Origin: Streptomyces sp. B1I3
GTDB lineage: Bacteria > Actinomycetota > Actinomycetes > Streptomycetales > Streptomycetaceae
Assembly: GCF_030816615.1 (NCBI RefSeq)
Contig: NZ_JAUSYD010000001.1
Location: 620,001 to 684,000, forward strand
Reading direction: 5' to 3'
DNA length: 64,000 nucleotides
The position numbers were made by a program, and so were the translations under genes. The notes beneath the pieces were generated by a model that saw nothing but the letters and a program-made list of their open reading frames with translations, did no database searches and was not told the DNA's origin. Of the stretch, positions 17,459-26,807 are shown piece after piece; position 1 is the stretch's first letter; each line of letters starts with the position of its first letter.

Positions 17459-17830
17459 GTGCGGATCGGTGAGCTGGCCAGGGCGACCGGGACGACTGCT
17501 CGTGCACTGCGGCACTACGAACAGGCCGGGTTGATCTCATCCGAGCGGGCGTCCAACGGCTACCGCGTCTACGAAGAGCAGGCCACGGTGCGGGTCCGCA
17601 ACATCCGCTACCTGCTGGCCGCCGGACTCACCCTGGACGACGTGAGCGTGTTCCTGCCATGCCTGGACGGCGATGTGGCTGCCTCACCGCCCTCGGGCAA
17701 GGGCCTGCGTGTCGCGCTGGAACGGCTGGAGGTCCTGAACGAACGGATCGCCGCCCAGACCGAGGCCCGCGATCGGCTGGAAGCAGCGCTCCGGGAGAAG
17801 ACCGGCGATCGGATCCGTCCGGTGGCCTGA
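17459..17830 (+). CDS. MerR-family transcriptional regulator
   Basis: A 123-residue MerR: VRIGELARATGTTARALRHY and EQAGLISSERASNGYRVYEE form the winged helix, followed by a dimer helix (RLEVLNERIAAQTEARDRLE). GTG at 17459 has GGGAGG about 8 bases upstream. No cysteine metal site is visible, so an organic ligand or redox cue is more likely. It is probably co-transcribed with the SDR. Confidence 0.9.
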   Translation: MRIGELARATGTTARALRHYEQAGLISSERASNGYRVYEEQATVRVRNIRYLLAAGLTLDDVSVFLPCLDGDVAASPPSGKGLRVALERLEVLNERIAAQTEARDRLEAALREKTGDRIRPVA

Positions 17831-17859
17831 CCCGAGGTCTCCGGCAGAGCCCGGAATGG

Positions 17860-17888
17860 CCCGGTCCCGGTCAATGGCCGGGGCCGGG
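17860..17888. terminator. hairpin terminator between convergent genes
   Basis: An 11-bp stem, CCCGGTCCCGG against CCGGGGCCGGG (one G-U pair), with a TCAATGG loop. It lies between the MerR gene and the convergent anti-sigma kinase. Confidence 0.65.
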
Positions 17889-17936
17889 TGATATGGGACT
17901 GGTGCAGTCGGCCGCCGCCCGCACCCAGGCTTGAGA

Positions 17937-18413
17937 TCACATCACTTGGTGGCCGGCCGCATCGTCGCCCGGGCCGTCGGCAAGAACGACGGCCGCCCTG
18001 ATGCGTTTGCCGCCCGGTTCGCGATGCGCCTCGAAGCTGCGGCACACCGCCTTGACGATCTCCAGCCCGTGCTGGCCGATCCGGGCCGGATCCGGCGCCG
18101 GAATCGACGGCAGTGTCATGTCGCTGTCCCACACCGTCACCTCCACCGCGCCCCCGCGCACCTCCAACGTCAGCTGACACGCGCCTGGGGCGTACTTGCG
18201 GGCGTTGGTCACCAGCTCGCTCACCACCAGCTGGACCGTGTCCATCGCCCGCTGTGACACCGACAGCCCGTGTTCAGCCTGCAGAGACATCAAAAACTCA
18301 CAGGCCATGTCCCGAGCCACAGCAATCTTCTCGCTGCCCTCGAACGTGGCGGAGACCGACAGCGTACGTCCCTCCAGCGGCTGCCGGCCCTCGTCCTGCC
18401 CAGCCAGATCCAT
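17937..18413 (-). CDS. RsbW-like ATP-binding regulator (HATPase_c_2)
   Basis: 158 residues of the anti-sigma serine-kinase family abundant in Streptomyces. The N-box is ELVTNARKYAP at 66-76, the G1 box VWDSD is at 94-98, and GQHGLEIV at 113-120 forms the ATP lid end. Such proteins bind sigma factors or phosphorylate anti-anti-sigma partners; no partner gene is adjacent, so the target is unknown. The ATG at 18411-18413 was chosen because family similarity begins soon after. Confidence 0.85.
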   Translation of the reverse strand: MDLAGQDEGRQPLEGRTLSVSATFEGSEKIAVARDMACEFLMSLQAEHGLSVSQRAMDTVQLVVSELVTNARKYAPGACQLTLEVRGGAVEVTVWDSDMTLPSIPAPDPARIGQHGLEIVKAVCRSFEAHREPGGKRIRAAVVLADGPGDDAAGHQVM

Positions 18414-19180
18414 ACACCTACTTCCCTGAAACGCCGTTGCGGGATCGTCCTCCGTACCCCTGAAACATCCGCACACTCCCGCACAGCGGAGACACGCACA
18501 CACTCGGTGCCCGACCTTCACAAACAGCTGTAGGGACACCGGCCGCCCTCGTCTCGCTGCGGCCACCCTGGCCCCCGCAGCCCTCTCCGGGCCGGCGCAG
18601 CGCCGCCCGACGCCGAGCGGATGCGGGACGGTGAGGCCCGCCGCGGATCGTCCGGGCAGGGCCCTGACCTGCCGTGGCGAGGGGAGGCATGGTCGCGAAG
18701 GCAGGCTGTGCGGCCCGTCGAGCAGGCCGATCCCGTTGGACACCATCACTGCGGTCGGGACGGCTCCGACGACCCACATCAGCGGATGGTGCCCTGTGCG
18801 CCGACGAGCGGTGGGACGGGCGGTGGCGGTGACACGCTCCAGCAGCGCCTGCCAGCCGTCCGCGGTCGGGACCCCGGAACGTCGGTTTCATCCCGGGCCG
18901 TCCCTGTTCCCGGGGGCCGGAGCAGGGCGATGCCGCCCCAGAGCTCCTATTCCGTCAATTGTTTCCGGTCACGCCTCTGCCATCTGGCTGATTCCGGTGC
19001 CATGCTGAATCCCGCGTGGAACCCCGGACCACCCCCGAGATCGGGTTCCTGCGACGGCCCCGCCTGCCCGTCCTGGGAGAGGCGGGGTCTGCAGCCCCTC
19101 CCGGCCTCCCCACGGGAGGGTCGCTGCATGATGTCTCCCGCGAGCCATGCTCCCGCAGGCAGTCGAAGGATGCTCCATCC
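18414..19180. other. intergenic region, no supported gene
   Basis: About 770 bases with only shadow frames. A roughly 100-bp segment at 18557-18656 is related to 22828-22925 (about three quarters identical by eye). Confidence 0.4.
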
Positions 19181-19181
19181 G

Positions 19182-19700
19182 CACCGGCCGGTGACGCAGA
19201 ACCTGCGCCTGGACGCACCGTGGATGAACCCGCCAGTCTCCGTCCACCACCTCGGCCAGGGCGGTGGTCGCCGCGTGTCCGTACGTAGCCCCGCCGACAC
19301 GCACATCCTTGGCATCACCTACGACGACCACGACGTCACCGCGTTCCTGCGCCACGCCGGACTCGGAAGCCCCGACCTCTTGCCCGATGACCCGGCCTGG
19401 GTCTGGTGGCACGAGGGCAGGCCGCACGAGTGGGCCGCAACATGGAGGACACCGCCGATCTCGAGGTGCACCGCCAGGGAGAATTCTCGGGCGGTGAATG
19501 CAGGTCCGCGGTGGCCGAACGCACGGACATCCTCGTGCCTGAGCGCGGCACTTGGCCCGGATGGACGAATCAGATGCTCGAACTCGACCCGTCGGCCGAC
19601 CCCGAGCGAGGCTGCCGGAGCTGTGCGACGACGTCACCGGCCTGGTGGTCGGACAAGTCGGCGATGCCCTCGATGCTCACGGACATGTGGCATCGGGCGC
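19182..19700 (+). pseudogene. hypothetical gene remnant, frameshifted
   Basis: A plus-strand frame reads DTHILGITYDDHDVTAFLRHAGLG and LLPDDPAWVWWHEGRPHEWA (about 19290-19440). Near 19440 the protein-like signal moves to the next frame (DTADLEVHRQGEFSGGE, TDILVPERGTWPGWTNQMLEL). No family was recognised. A single frameshift in an old gene explains the pattern; two short overlapping genes is the alternative. Confidence 0.4.
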
Positions 19701-20160
19701 GTGGGTGGCGAGCAGCGCGAGTGAGCGAGCGGCGTATCCGCGGAGGTTGCCGTCGTTGAAGTCGACGCCCGGTGCGGACATCGGCGCCGCGGCGGCTCGC
19801 GTCAGCTCCGCGACCACCTGGGACACCAGGCCGTCCTCGCCGAGGGTCGTGGCTGGGCCGGCCGTCACCAGGCGGGCCGGTGCGGTGGCGGCGCCCCATC
19901 GCACCAGCGGAGCCGAGGCGGTGAGCCAGGGCCGCAGGCGGTCCACGAGGGCGTGATCGCCGACGAGCCCGGCCGCCACCAAGGCAGTGGCGGCGGCCCG
20001 GGGATCGGTTTCGCGGTCCAGCTGGACGAGGAGCTCGGGGATGCTGCGGACGCCTTCCTCAGGGAACCAGGCCAGCAGGTAAGCGGCCCGGCTACGGATT
20101 TCGGGGCCCAGGTCATGGAGGAGACAGAACAGGGGGGCCGGAGCGATCAGCCAGGTGATC
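19677..20160 (-). pseudogene. HEAT-repeat protein remnant
   Basis: The minus frame gives helical HEAT-like repeats: DLGPEIRSRAAYLLAWFPEE, SIPELLVQLDRETDPRAAAT and LVGDHALVDRLRPWL, ending ARSLALLATHAPDATCP. No start is present; upstream of about 20160 the frame turns non-coding and another short frame carries possible N-terminal residues. Interpreted as the 3' part of a broken HEAT-repeat gene. Confidence 0.5.
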
Positions 20161-20354
20161 GTCCACGACGCCGAGTACCGGGAGCTCACCGCCCCGGGTG
20201 GTGGGTTCGCGGGCGGCCTGTGCCCTGCTGTCGAGAACCAGATCGCTGGAAGCTGCCTCGTGAGGGTGAACAGAGGCCGTTGGACGGAAAACGATGGTGA
20301 GTTGGCTGAAGACTGTGTGCGGACACTTCGGAGACTCGGGCAGAGGCGGACGAC

Positions 20355-22676
20355 ATGACCGACGGGGTAATCCTTCTGGCAATGCGCGAAGACCCGCTCG
20401 GCGGCGGTGCCGACGGTGAGCAACTGCGGCGGATCGGGAAGGAGTTGGAGAATCGGGGCCTTGCGCTGCGGTGGGCTCGCGACGTGCGAGAGGCGCGCGC
20501 GGTCATGCACACCGAAACCGGACTCTCAGCGGCTGTGGTCGCCTGGGACCTTCGAGGTGATGCGGGCACCGAGGGAGGCGGAGCCGCGGTACTGCGGCAG
20601 ATCGAGCGGCGTTTCAAGGATCTTCCGGTCTTCCTGGTGATGGCGGACGAGTCGGACCACGCCCTCGACGGACTGCCCCTGTGGGTGTCGGAGACGGTCA
20701 TCGGCTACATCTGGGCCTTGGAGGACACGCCCGCCTTCATCGCCGGTCGCGTTGCAGCCGCCGCACGCGCCTACCGCAAGGACGTGCTGCCGCCGTTCTT
20801 CAAAGCGCTGCAGCAGTTCGAGGACGCGCACGAGTACTCCTGGCACACGCCCGCCCACGCGGGCGGTGTGGCGTTCTTGAAGTCCGCGGCCGGACGAGCG
20901 TTCTTCGACTACTACGGCGAGCGGCTCTTCCGCAGCGATCTGTCGATTTCCGTAGGAGAGCTCGGTTCGCTCTTCGAGCACAGCGGTCCCATCGGCGAGG
21001 CGGAGCGCAATGCGGCTCGGGTTTTCGGCGCCGATCGTACGTACTTCGTCCTGCACGGTGATTCCACCGCTGACCGGATGGTGGGCCACTACAGCGTGGC
21101 CCGCGACGAGATCGCCCTGGTGGACCGCAACTGTCACAAGTCGGTCCTGCACGGCCTGGTCATCTCCGGTGCCCGGCCGGTGTACCTGGTGCCGACTCGC
21201 AACGGCTACGGCCTGGCCGGACCGCTGCCACCGGCCGAGATCAGCTCCTCGGCGGTAGCGGCCCGGATCGCGGGCCACCCGCTGTCGGAGGGAGCCGTGT
21301 CCTGCGAGGCGACGTACGCCGTGCTGACGAATTCGACCTATGACGGTCTGTGCTACGACGCTGTGCAGGTGGCCCGCGCGATGGCGCCCAGCACCCCTCG
21401 TCTGCACTTCGACGAGGCGTGGTTCGCCTACGCCCGCTTCCATCCCCTCTACGCCGGCCGCTACGGGATGGCCGTGGGGCCTGACACCTTCGACGGGCCA
21501 CTGCGCCCCACGGTCTTCGCGACGCAGTCGACGCACAAGCTCCTGGCGGCCCTGTCGCAAACGGCGATGGTGCATGTGAAGTCCGCACCGAGGGCCCCGG
21601 TGGAACACGAGCGGTTCAACGAGACCTTCATGATGCACGGCACGACCTCGCCGCTCTATCCGGCGATCGCGTCACTGGACGTGGCGACCGCCATGATGGA
21701 CGGCCCGCAGGGAGAGTGGCTGATCGAGGAGGCCATCACCGAAGCGGTCCGCTTCCGCCAGGCGGTCGTGCGTACCGGCCGGCGTATCGCGGCCGCCGAT
21801 GACCGTCCGGCCTGGTTCTTCGGGATCTGGCAACCCGACTCCGTCACCGACCCTGCCACCGGCGAACGCAGCGCGTTCGCCGACGCCTCTCCCGCGCTGC
21901 TGACGCGCGAGCCCAGTTGCTGGTACCTCGAACCGGACGCCCAGTGGCACGGCTTCTCCGGCCTCAGCGAGGGCCACTGCATGCTGGACCCGGTCAAGGT
22001 GACGGTCACCTGCCCGGGCGTCAGTGCCACCGGCGAGACGGGCGAGTGGGGCATCCCCGCCCGCATCCTGACCGCCTACCTGGCCACCCGCGGCATCGTC
22101 GTGGAGAAGACCGACACCTACAGCACCCTCGTGCTGTTCTCCATGGGCATCACCAAGGGTAAATGGGGCACCCTCATGGACGCACTCATGGACTTCAAAG
22201 TCCTGTACGACAGTGACGCTCCACTCCACCGCGTCCTGCCCGAACTCACCGGGCAGTTCCACCGCCGCTATGCCGGTACCACGCTTCGCGCCCTGTGCCA
22301 GGACATGCACGAGCACCTCACCCGCGCTGAACTCATCACCGCACTCGACGCCGCCTTCCAGCAGCTTCCGCGACCGGTCGCCCCGCCGCAGCACTGCTAC
22401 CAGCAGCTCATCCGCCAGGGCACGCAGCGCCTGCGTCTCGCGGACGCCGCCGGCCACGTCGCCGCCGCGATGGTCACCGTCACTCCCCCGGGGATCCCGG
22501 TACTCATGCCCGGCGAAGCCATCGGCACCCCGGACGGGCCCCTCCTTCGCTACCTGCAGGCCCTGGAAGCCTTCGACCGGTCCTTCCCCGGCTTCCACAG
22601 CGAAGCCCACGGCGTCACCATCGACCCCGAGACCGGCGACTACCTCATTGAATGCATCCGCTCGGATTCGGAATAG
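20355..22676 (+). CDS. PLP-dependent Orn/Lys/Arg decarboxylase, group III
   Basis: A 773-residue protein with the full inducible-decarboxylase layout: an N-terminal response-regulator-like wing domain (1-130), the PLP fold (about 145-560) and the C-terminal Orn/Lys/Arg domain (to about 740). STHKLLAALSQ places the PLP lysine at Lys395, and DEAW at 353-356 contains the Asp that contacts the pyridine nitrogen. HTPAHAGGVAF and HGDSTADRM are further PLP-pocket blocks. It removes CO2 from lysine, arginine or ornithine, giving a polyamine or supporting acid resistance; which one is not readable. No antiporter lies beside it. Confidence 0.92.
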   Translation: MTDGVILLAMREDPLGGGADGEQLRRIGKELENRGLALRWARDVREARAVMHTETGLSAAVVAWDLRGDAGTEGGGAAVLRQIERRFKDLPVFLVMADESDHALDGLPLWVSETVIGYIWALEDTPAFIAGRVAAAARAYRKDVLPPFFKALQQFEDAHEYSWHTPAHAGGVAFLKSAAGRAFFDYYGERLFRSDLSISVGELGSLFEHSGPIGEAERNAARVFGADRTYFVLHGDSTADRMVGHYSVARDEIALVDRNCHKSVLHGLVISGARPVYLVPTRNGYGLAGPLPPAEISSSAVAARIAGHPLSEGAVSCEATYAVLTNSTYDGLCYDAVQVARAMAPSTPRLHFDEAWFAYARFHPLYAGRYGMAVGPDTFDGPLRPTVFATQSTHKLLAALSQTAMVHVKSAPRAPVEHERFNETFMMHGTTSPLYPAIASLDVATAMMDGPQGEWLIEEAITEAVRFRQAVVRTGRRIAAADDRPAWFFGIWQPDSVTDPATGERSAFADASPALLTREPSCWYLEPDAQWHGFSGLSEGHCMLDPVKVTVTCPGVSATGETGEWGIPARILTAYLATRGIVVEKTDTYSTLVLFSMGITKGKWGTLMDALMDFKVLYDSDAPLHRVLPELTGQFHRRYAGTTLRALCQDMHEHLTRAELITALDAAFQQLPRPVAPPQHCYQQLIRQGTQRLRLADAAGHVAAAMVTVTPPGIPVLMPGEAIGTPDGPLLRYLQALEAFDRSFPGFHSEAHGVTIDPETGDYLIECIRSDSE

Positions 22677-22678
22677 AA

Positions 22679-22704
22679 CCGGGAGCCCGTCGCAAAGCTC
22701 CCGG
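22679..22704 (+). terminator. hairpin terminator after the decarboxylase
   Basis: CCGGGAGC-N10-GCTCCCGG starts 3 bases after the decarboxylase stop. Confidence 0.6.
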
Positions 22705-23232
22705 AGGCGTGCCCGATGGCGATCACGCCCGAGAAGCGCGAATCGGTGACCATGGCCGGCGCCCGTGGTGGGGCGTGGTGATCTGCCCGGCCTGACCCTG
22801 GCCGAGCACCGGCCACTCCCCGGCTCGCGGCAGCCACCCGGACCGCCACAGCCCCCTCTCAGCCAGCGCAGCACCGCCCGACACCGAACGAAGGCCGGGA
22901 CGACGAGGACGCCGCGGATCGTCCGGGTACGCAAGGCATGCCGTCTCGGACCCGCTGCCACCGGCGCACCAGCCTCGTGCCGCAGGGCCGGCGCGAAGAT
23001 CAACGGCTACAGAGCGGGACAGGACAGAAGTTGAGCCGGAGCCCGAGTGCGGGCAGCACGCGGAAGCTCTGCATGAATCGAGCAGTTCATGACCGCAGGC
23101 ACCACGAGCCCCTGCCGGGAGTTCAGCAGGGGCCCACGGTGTAGAGAGCTGCGGAGGGCCGGAACCTGTCCTCGATGAGCGGCATGCCGACCGACATCAG
23201 CTACCGTCTGCTGCCGGTCTGACGGTCTGGTC
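22705..23232. other. intergenic region, no supported gene
   Basis: No coding signal. It contains the second copy of the diverged ~100-bp repeat (22828-22925) and a small hairpin GCCCCTGC-N10-GCAGGGGC at 23109-23134, a plausible terminator for the minus-strand hydrolase. Confidence 0.45.
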
Positions 23233-23973
23233 TCACTTCAGATGTCGGGTGAAGAACTGGGCCGCGGCGTCCCCCGCGAACTGCGGGACGCCGGTGTGCC
23301 CGCCGAGATGGGCGTGCAGGGACTTCTCCTCGGAGCCGAAGGCGTCGAACAGGTCCAGAGCCGCCTGCCGGTCGTTGCCTTCGTCGTCCCACTGCAGCAG
23401 GACGTGCAGTGGAATGGTGACCTGCCGGGCCTCCTCGAAGATGGTGCGAGGCAAGAAACTCCCGGCGAACAGAACGGCGGCCGAGATACGCGGCTCGACC
23501 ACCGCCAGCCGGATACCGATGGAGATCACTCCTCCCGAGTACCCGACCGGGCCGCCGATCTCGGGGAGCGAAAGGACGGCGTCCAGGGCGGCCTGCCATT
23601 CCGGGACGGCCCTTTCCACCAACGGGAGGACGAGGGCGTCGACGATCTCGTCGCTGACCGGCTCGCCGGCCTCCATCGCCCGGCGTAGGTCGGCTCGGGC
23701 CTGCTCGGCGGCGGGCCAGCGGGGCCGGTCGCCGCTTCCGGGGAGCTCGATGGTGGCCGTGGCGAAGCCGTCCGCCGCGGAGTGTCGGGCCCGGGCCACC
23801 AGTCGGGGGTACATCTTGCGCAAGCCGAGGGGAGGGTGGCCGAGCAGGATCAGCGGCGCCGGTGCGGTTGCGGATGCCGATGCGGGTGTCCACAGGATGC
23901 CGGGGACCTCACCGAGGGTGAATTCGCGTTCGGTGACGCCGTCGTCGAGGCGGTGCCCGGAAGTGAAATGCAT
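23233..23973 (-). CDS. alpha/beta hydrolase (dienelactone-hydrolase-like)
   Basis: 246 residues. ILLGHPPLGLRKMYPRL provides the oxyanion strand, GYSGGVISIGIRLA the nucleophile elbow (Ser in G-x-S-G-G), QWDDEGNDRQAALDLFD the acid region, and LHAHLGGHTGVPQF the catalytic His. The order fits the dienelactone-hydrolase clan, and the length is usual. Substrate unknown. ATG at 23971-23973. Confidence 0.85.
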   Translation of the reverse strand: MHFTSGHRLDDGVTEREFTLGEVPGILWTPASASATAPAPLILLGHPPLGLRKMYPRLVARARHSAADGFATATIELPGSGDRPRWPAAEQARADLRRAMEAGEPVSDEIVDALVLPLVERAVPEWQAALDAVLSLPEIGGPVGYSGGVISIGIRLAVVEPRISAAVLFAGSFLPRTIFEEARQVTIPLHVLLQWDDEGNDRQAALDLFDAFGSEEKSLHAHLGGHTGVPQFAGDAAAQFFTRHLK

Positions 23974-24259
23974 GGTCGTGCCTTTCGGGAGTGCACTGGA
24001 ACGGCGCTCCCGGACGACCTGTCTATCGCCCGACCGTGGCCCCGGAGGGGAGCACCCATGTCGATACTGCGTTCACGGGTACCACCTCCTCGATCTCTCC
24101 TACGGCCTCCGGCAATGTAGCAGTGGCCGCCCTCGCCCGCCTAACGGGTTTTCGCGGAGTCTGCGTGACCGGATGCCACGCAGGCAGGCACCACGCAGAC
24201 AGGTATGGGTGCAGACCGGAGCGGACGAGAACCGGTGCCTGCTGATCCACCGCAACCGG

Positions 24260-24500
24260 TGACCAGCACCGGTGAACCACTGGCCCTCCAGGCACCGCCG
24301 CATCACGCGCATCACCCTGGCCATGCTCGCGCTGGCCTTCCTCGCCGCCGTCGCCGTCAGCACGAAGCCCGAGCGGAGCACCGGCCCCTGTCGGTCTGCA
24401 GCAGCGACCCGACCGCCCCGGAGGTCTGCCATCGCATCGCCAGACCCTTCAGACCACCGACCACGCCATGTCGATGGTTATGTCGGTGTTGTTGTCCTGC
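24260..24500 (+). pseudogene. IS701-like transposase remnant (C-terminal part)
   Basis: One frame reads HWPSRHRRITRITLAMLALA, then FLAAVAVSTKP, resembling the RRHRxxxLAMLALAFL helix near the C-terminus of IS701-type transposases. The next frame continues SSDPTAPEVCHRIARPFRPP, like the LTxPEVRHLLA block that follows in that family. The frames differ, so at least one frameshift has occurred. No intact end repeats were identified. Confidence 0.45.
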
Positions 24501-24738
24501 CCGAGCCCGGACGCTCGCCCGGGGCGGAAGCCCCTGCCGGCCTATGGCCCAGGACAGCGGGCCGACAGATACGGCATGAGAGGCCGCCAGAGCAGCCGCC
24601 TGGCTCAACCGGGCGGCGTGAGCGCGGGGTACACGCCGAACCACTGCTCGGCGCTGTACTCCTCGAACCGATTGGACGGCGAGTGGTTCGCAAGTCCGAA
24701 GGTACGTCACCAGCCGTAGCTTATCGAGAGGTTGAAAG

Positions 24739-25062
24739 ATGGCATCAAGCGATCTGTCGCACCCTGGCGTTGACGACCTCGAAGCGGGGCCGGTGCTCCT
24801 TGCACTTGCTGATGAGAACCGGCGTCGAGTCATCGCTGAACTCGCTGTGTGGCCGGAGGAGGAAGGACTCTGCGCCTCCTTCGGCCTACCAGTCAGCAAA
24901 TCGAGCCGCACCCACCACTGGCGGGTGCTGCGCGAAGCCGGCCTGGTGTATCAGCGCGACGCCGGGAACAGGCTGTACATGCGCCTTCGAAAGGAAGACC
25001 TGGACCACAGATTCCCCGGGCTCATCGAGGCGGTTGTAACCGCAGACCGGGGCACAGGCTGA
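24739..25062 (+). CDS. ArsR-type winged-helix regulator
   Basis: 107 residues: LLALADENRRRVIAELA opens the winged helix, SKSSRTHHWRVLREAGLVYQ is the recognition helix and wing approach, and GNRLYMRLRKEDLDHRFPGL closes it. No cysteine metal site is visible, so it is likely a non-metal ArsR-like regulator. A partner gene is not adjacent: upstream is an IS relic and downstream gene debris. Confidence 0.8.
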   Translation: MASSDLSHPGVDDLEAGPVLLALADENRRRVIAELAVWPEEEGLCASFGLPVSKSSRTHHWRVLREAGLVYQRDAGNRLYMRLRKEDLDHRFPGLIEAVVTADRGTG

Positions 25063-25999
25063 AAAACTGCACCCCTGGCGAGACGGCGTTGGCAGTTGAG
25101 AGCTGTGGCTATGCCGACGAAAGCGAGGAGGCCGCGCGACTGGACGCGGTCGATGACGCCTGCCGGACGGGCGTGACGTGCTGCGATGGATACATCCGCC
25201 CACACGGCGCGCCTCCCCTCACTGCCAGCGGCTGTGGGCCTCATCTAGGGAGGTGACCAAGGACGTCACTTCCGCAGGTCCGGGTACCCGATGGACCACA
25301 TCCTTCTTCGAGCGCTGTCGCGCGTTCGGGGTGGTCGGACGGGGCGCTGTACACGAGGAGGGCGGTGGCCATGCCGTGGCAGTGTCGCTCGCTGAGTATC
25401 CGGAAGGCGGACACCTCGCCCCGGTCGTCGCCCGCGTACAGAACGCCCCGCAGCCCCGGCCCGTCGCCTCGCTTGCGGGACCTACCCGCCATGCCGGCTC
25501 GTCACGGGGGAGCGCAAGTGCCCGTCCTGTGTCAGGTTCACTGGGGCCGAGCTCGATCACCAGGCAGCCGCCCTCCGGGGTGAGGCGCTTCCACAGGGCG
25601 AAATCCGTCAGAGGCGTGAGCGGGCGGCGGTATGCCTCGCACGATTGCGGGCCTGGCGGAAACCGTGACCCTGGTGGCAACGCCCGTGGCGGGCGCGGAT
25701 CCCAGTTCGGTCCGTGTGCGGGCATGAGCGCTCTCGGTCCCCCAGCATGGGCGGCGGGTTCGGTACTCCGGGGCACGTCGTCGCCCCTCCTGGACGGTAA
25801 CGCCCGAGGTCACGACGTGGTGGCGAGCCTGCCTTTCGCGGTGCGACTTTGAGACGTCGACACTCCCGAACCTGACACGGGCACGGTAAGTGGCGAAGGG
25901 GGCTGAATAGGCCAACTCTCCTTCTGCTCGCTTGTGACCTGACACGCCACGGGAAAATATCCCCCCACGACGGTTTAGTACGCCAGACCTCGAAGGGAC
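25063..25999. other. intergenic region with minus-strand coding-like debris
   Basis: Two minus-strand segments look protein-like in different frames: LTDFALWKRLTPEGGCLVIE (about 25520-25620) and VLYAGDDRGEVSAFRILSER (about 25370-25450). They may be one broken gene. No family was recognised. Confidence 0.35.
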
Positions 26000-26002
26000 A
26001 TC

Positions 26003-26138
26003 GTGGTCAAGCAAGACAGAGCGCGCCGGACGCACAAGTTGTTGCTGGACGCGGCAGCGAAGGAGTTCGTGCGGCACGGGTACACCGGTGCCAATCTCCA
26101 ACGGGTCGCGAGTGAGGCCAGTATGACGAGGGGGCCCT
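26003..26138 (+). pseudogene. TetR-family (gamma-butyrolactone receptor-like) gene, 5' part
   Basis: GTG at 26003 has AAGGGA upstream. The frame reads VVKQDRARRTHKLLLDAAAK, EFVRHGYTGANLQRVASEAS and MTRG, the N-terminal HTH start of the ScbR/ArpA-type TetR group. At 26139 the sequence becomes an IS5-type transposase gene in reverse; the truncated frame stops at 26156-26158. The gene resumes at 28632 with YDHFPSKEALAAAL, the expected continuation. A single base appears missing at the joint. Confidence 0.82.
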
Positions 26139-26707
26139 CTCTGGATCGCGTCCAGTAGGGGTGTCAACTGGGTGACGTCGTGCCTGTTTCCGCCGGTCAG
26201 GGTGACGGCGAGAGGGGTGCCGTGCCGGTCGACGATCAGGTGGCGTTCGCTGCCCGGCCGTGCGCGGTCGACCGGCGAAGGCCCGGTGTGAGCCCCCTTT
26301 GAGGGCTCGAACGTGTGAGCCGTCGATCGCAGCGTCGTCCATGTCCAGCAGTCCTGCCTTGCGCAGCTCGGCCAGGAGCACTTTGTGCAGGCGGGACCAC
26401 ACCCCGGCCTCGGTCCAGTCCCGCAACCGCCGCCACGCTGTCACGCCGCTGCACCCGGTCTGCTCGGCGGGTACATCTCTCCAGCTCACGTTCTTACGCA
26501 GTACCTAAAACGATGCCTCGCAGGGCCGCGCGGTCGTCCGCCGGCAGGCGTCCGGGATACCGATGACGGCGCGGCGGCCGGGGCGGCAGCAGCGGAGCGA
26601 TACGTTCCCACAGATCATCAGGCACAAGATCATCCGGCACCTGGATCACTCTGCCGCCACCGGATCCGATCGCCAAGCCCTCACACCGAACTCATCCCGA
26701 AACAATC
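26139..26707 (-). mobile_element. IS5-family element, copy A, outer end truncated
   Basis: A minus-strand transposase frame starts at 26676 (MAIGSGGGRVIQVPDDLVPD, DLWERIAPLLPPRPPRRHRY). It stops in RGIVLGTA, and the family sequence resumes in the next frame (SWRDVPAEQTGCSGVTAWRR, DAAIDGSHVRALKGG with the first catalytic Asp). It ends at LLDAI, so the later DDE residues and outer terminal repeat are missing. The inner terminal repeat (GATTGTTTCGGGATGAGTTC on the minus strand) ends at 26707. A +1 shift near 26512 would rejoin the frames: decay or programmed frameshifting. Confidence 0.8.
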
Positions 26708-26807
26708 AGCTTCACAGGGTTGGAGGCGGCCCGTACGGTCGTTCGACCCGAATTACCAAACGGACCGTACGGACAACTTCTGCACTCCACCCGCGCAGGG
26801 CGATTCG

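Noticed and set aside
23041..23150. tRNA-like cloverleaf near small repeats
   Set aside because: The paired arms form only a simple 8-bp terminator hairpin; no anticodon or T-loop consensus.
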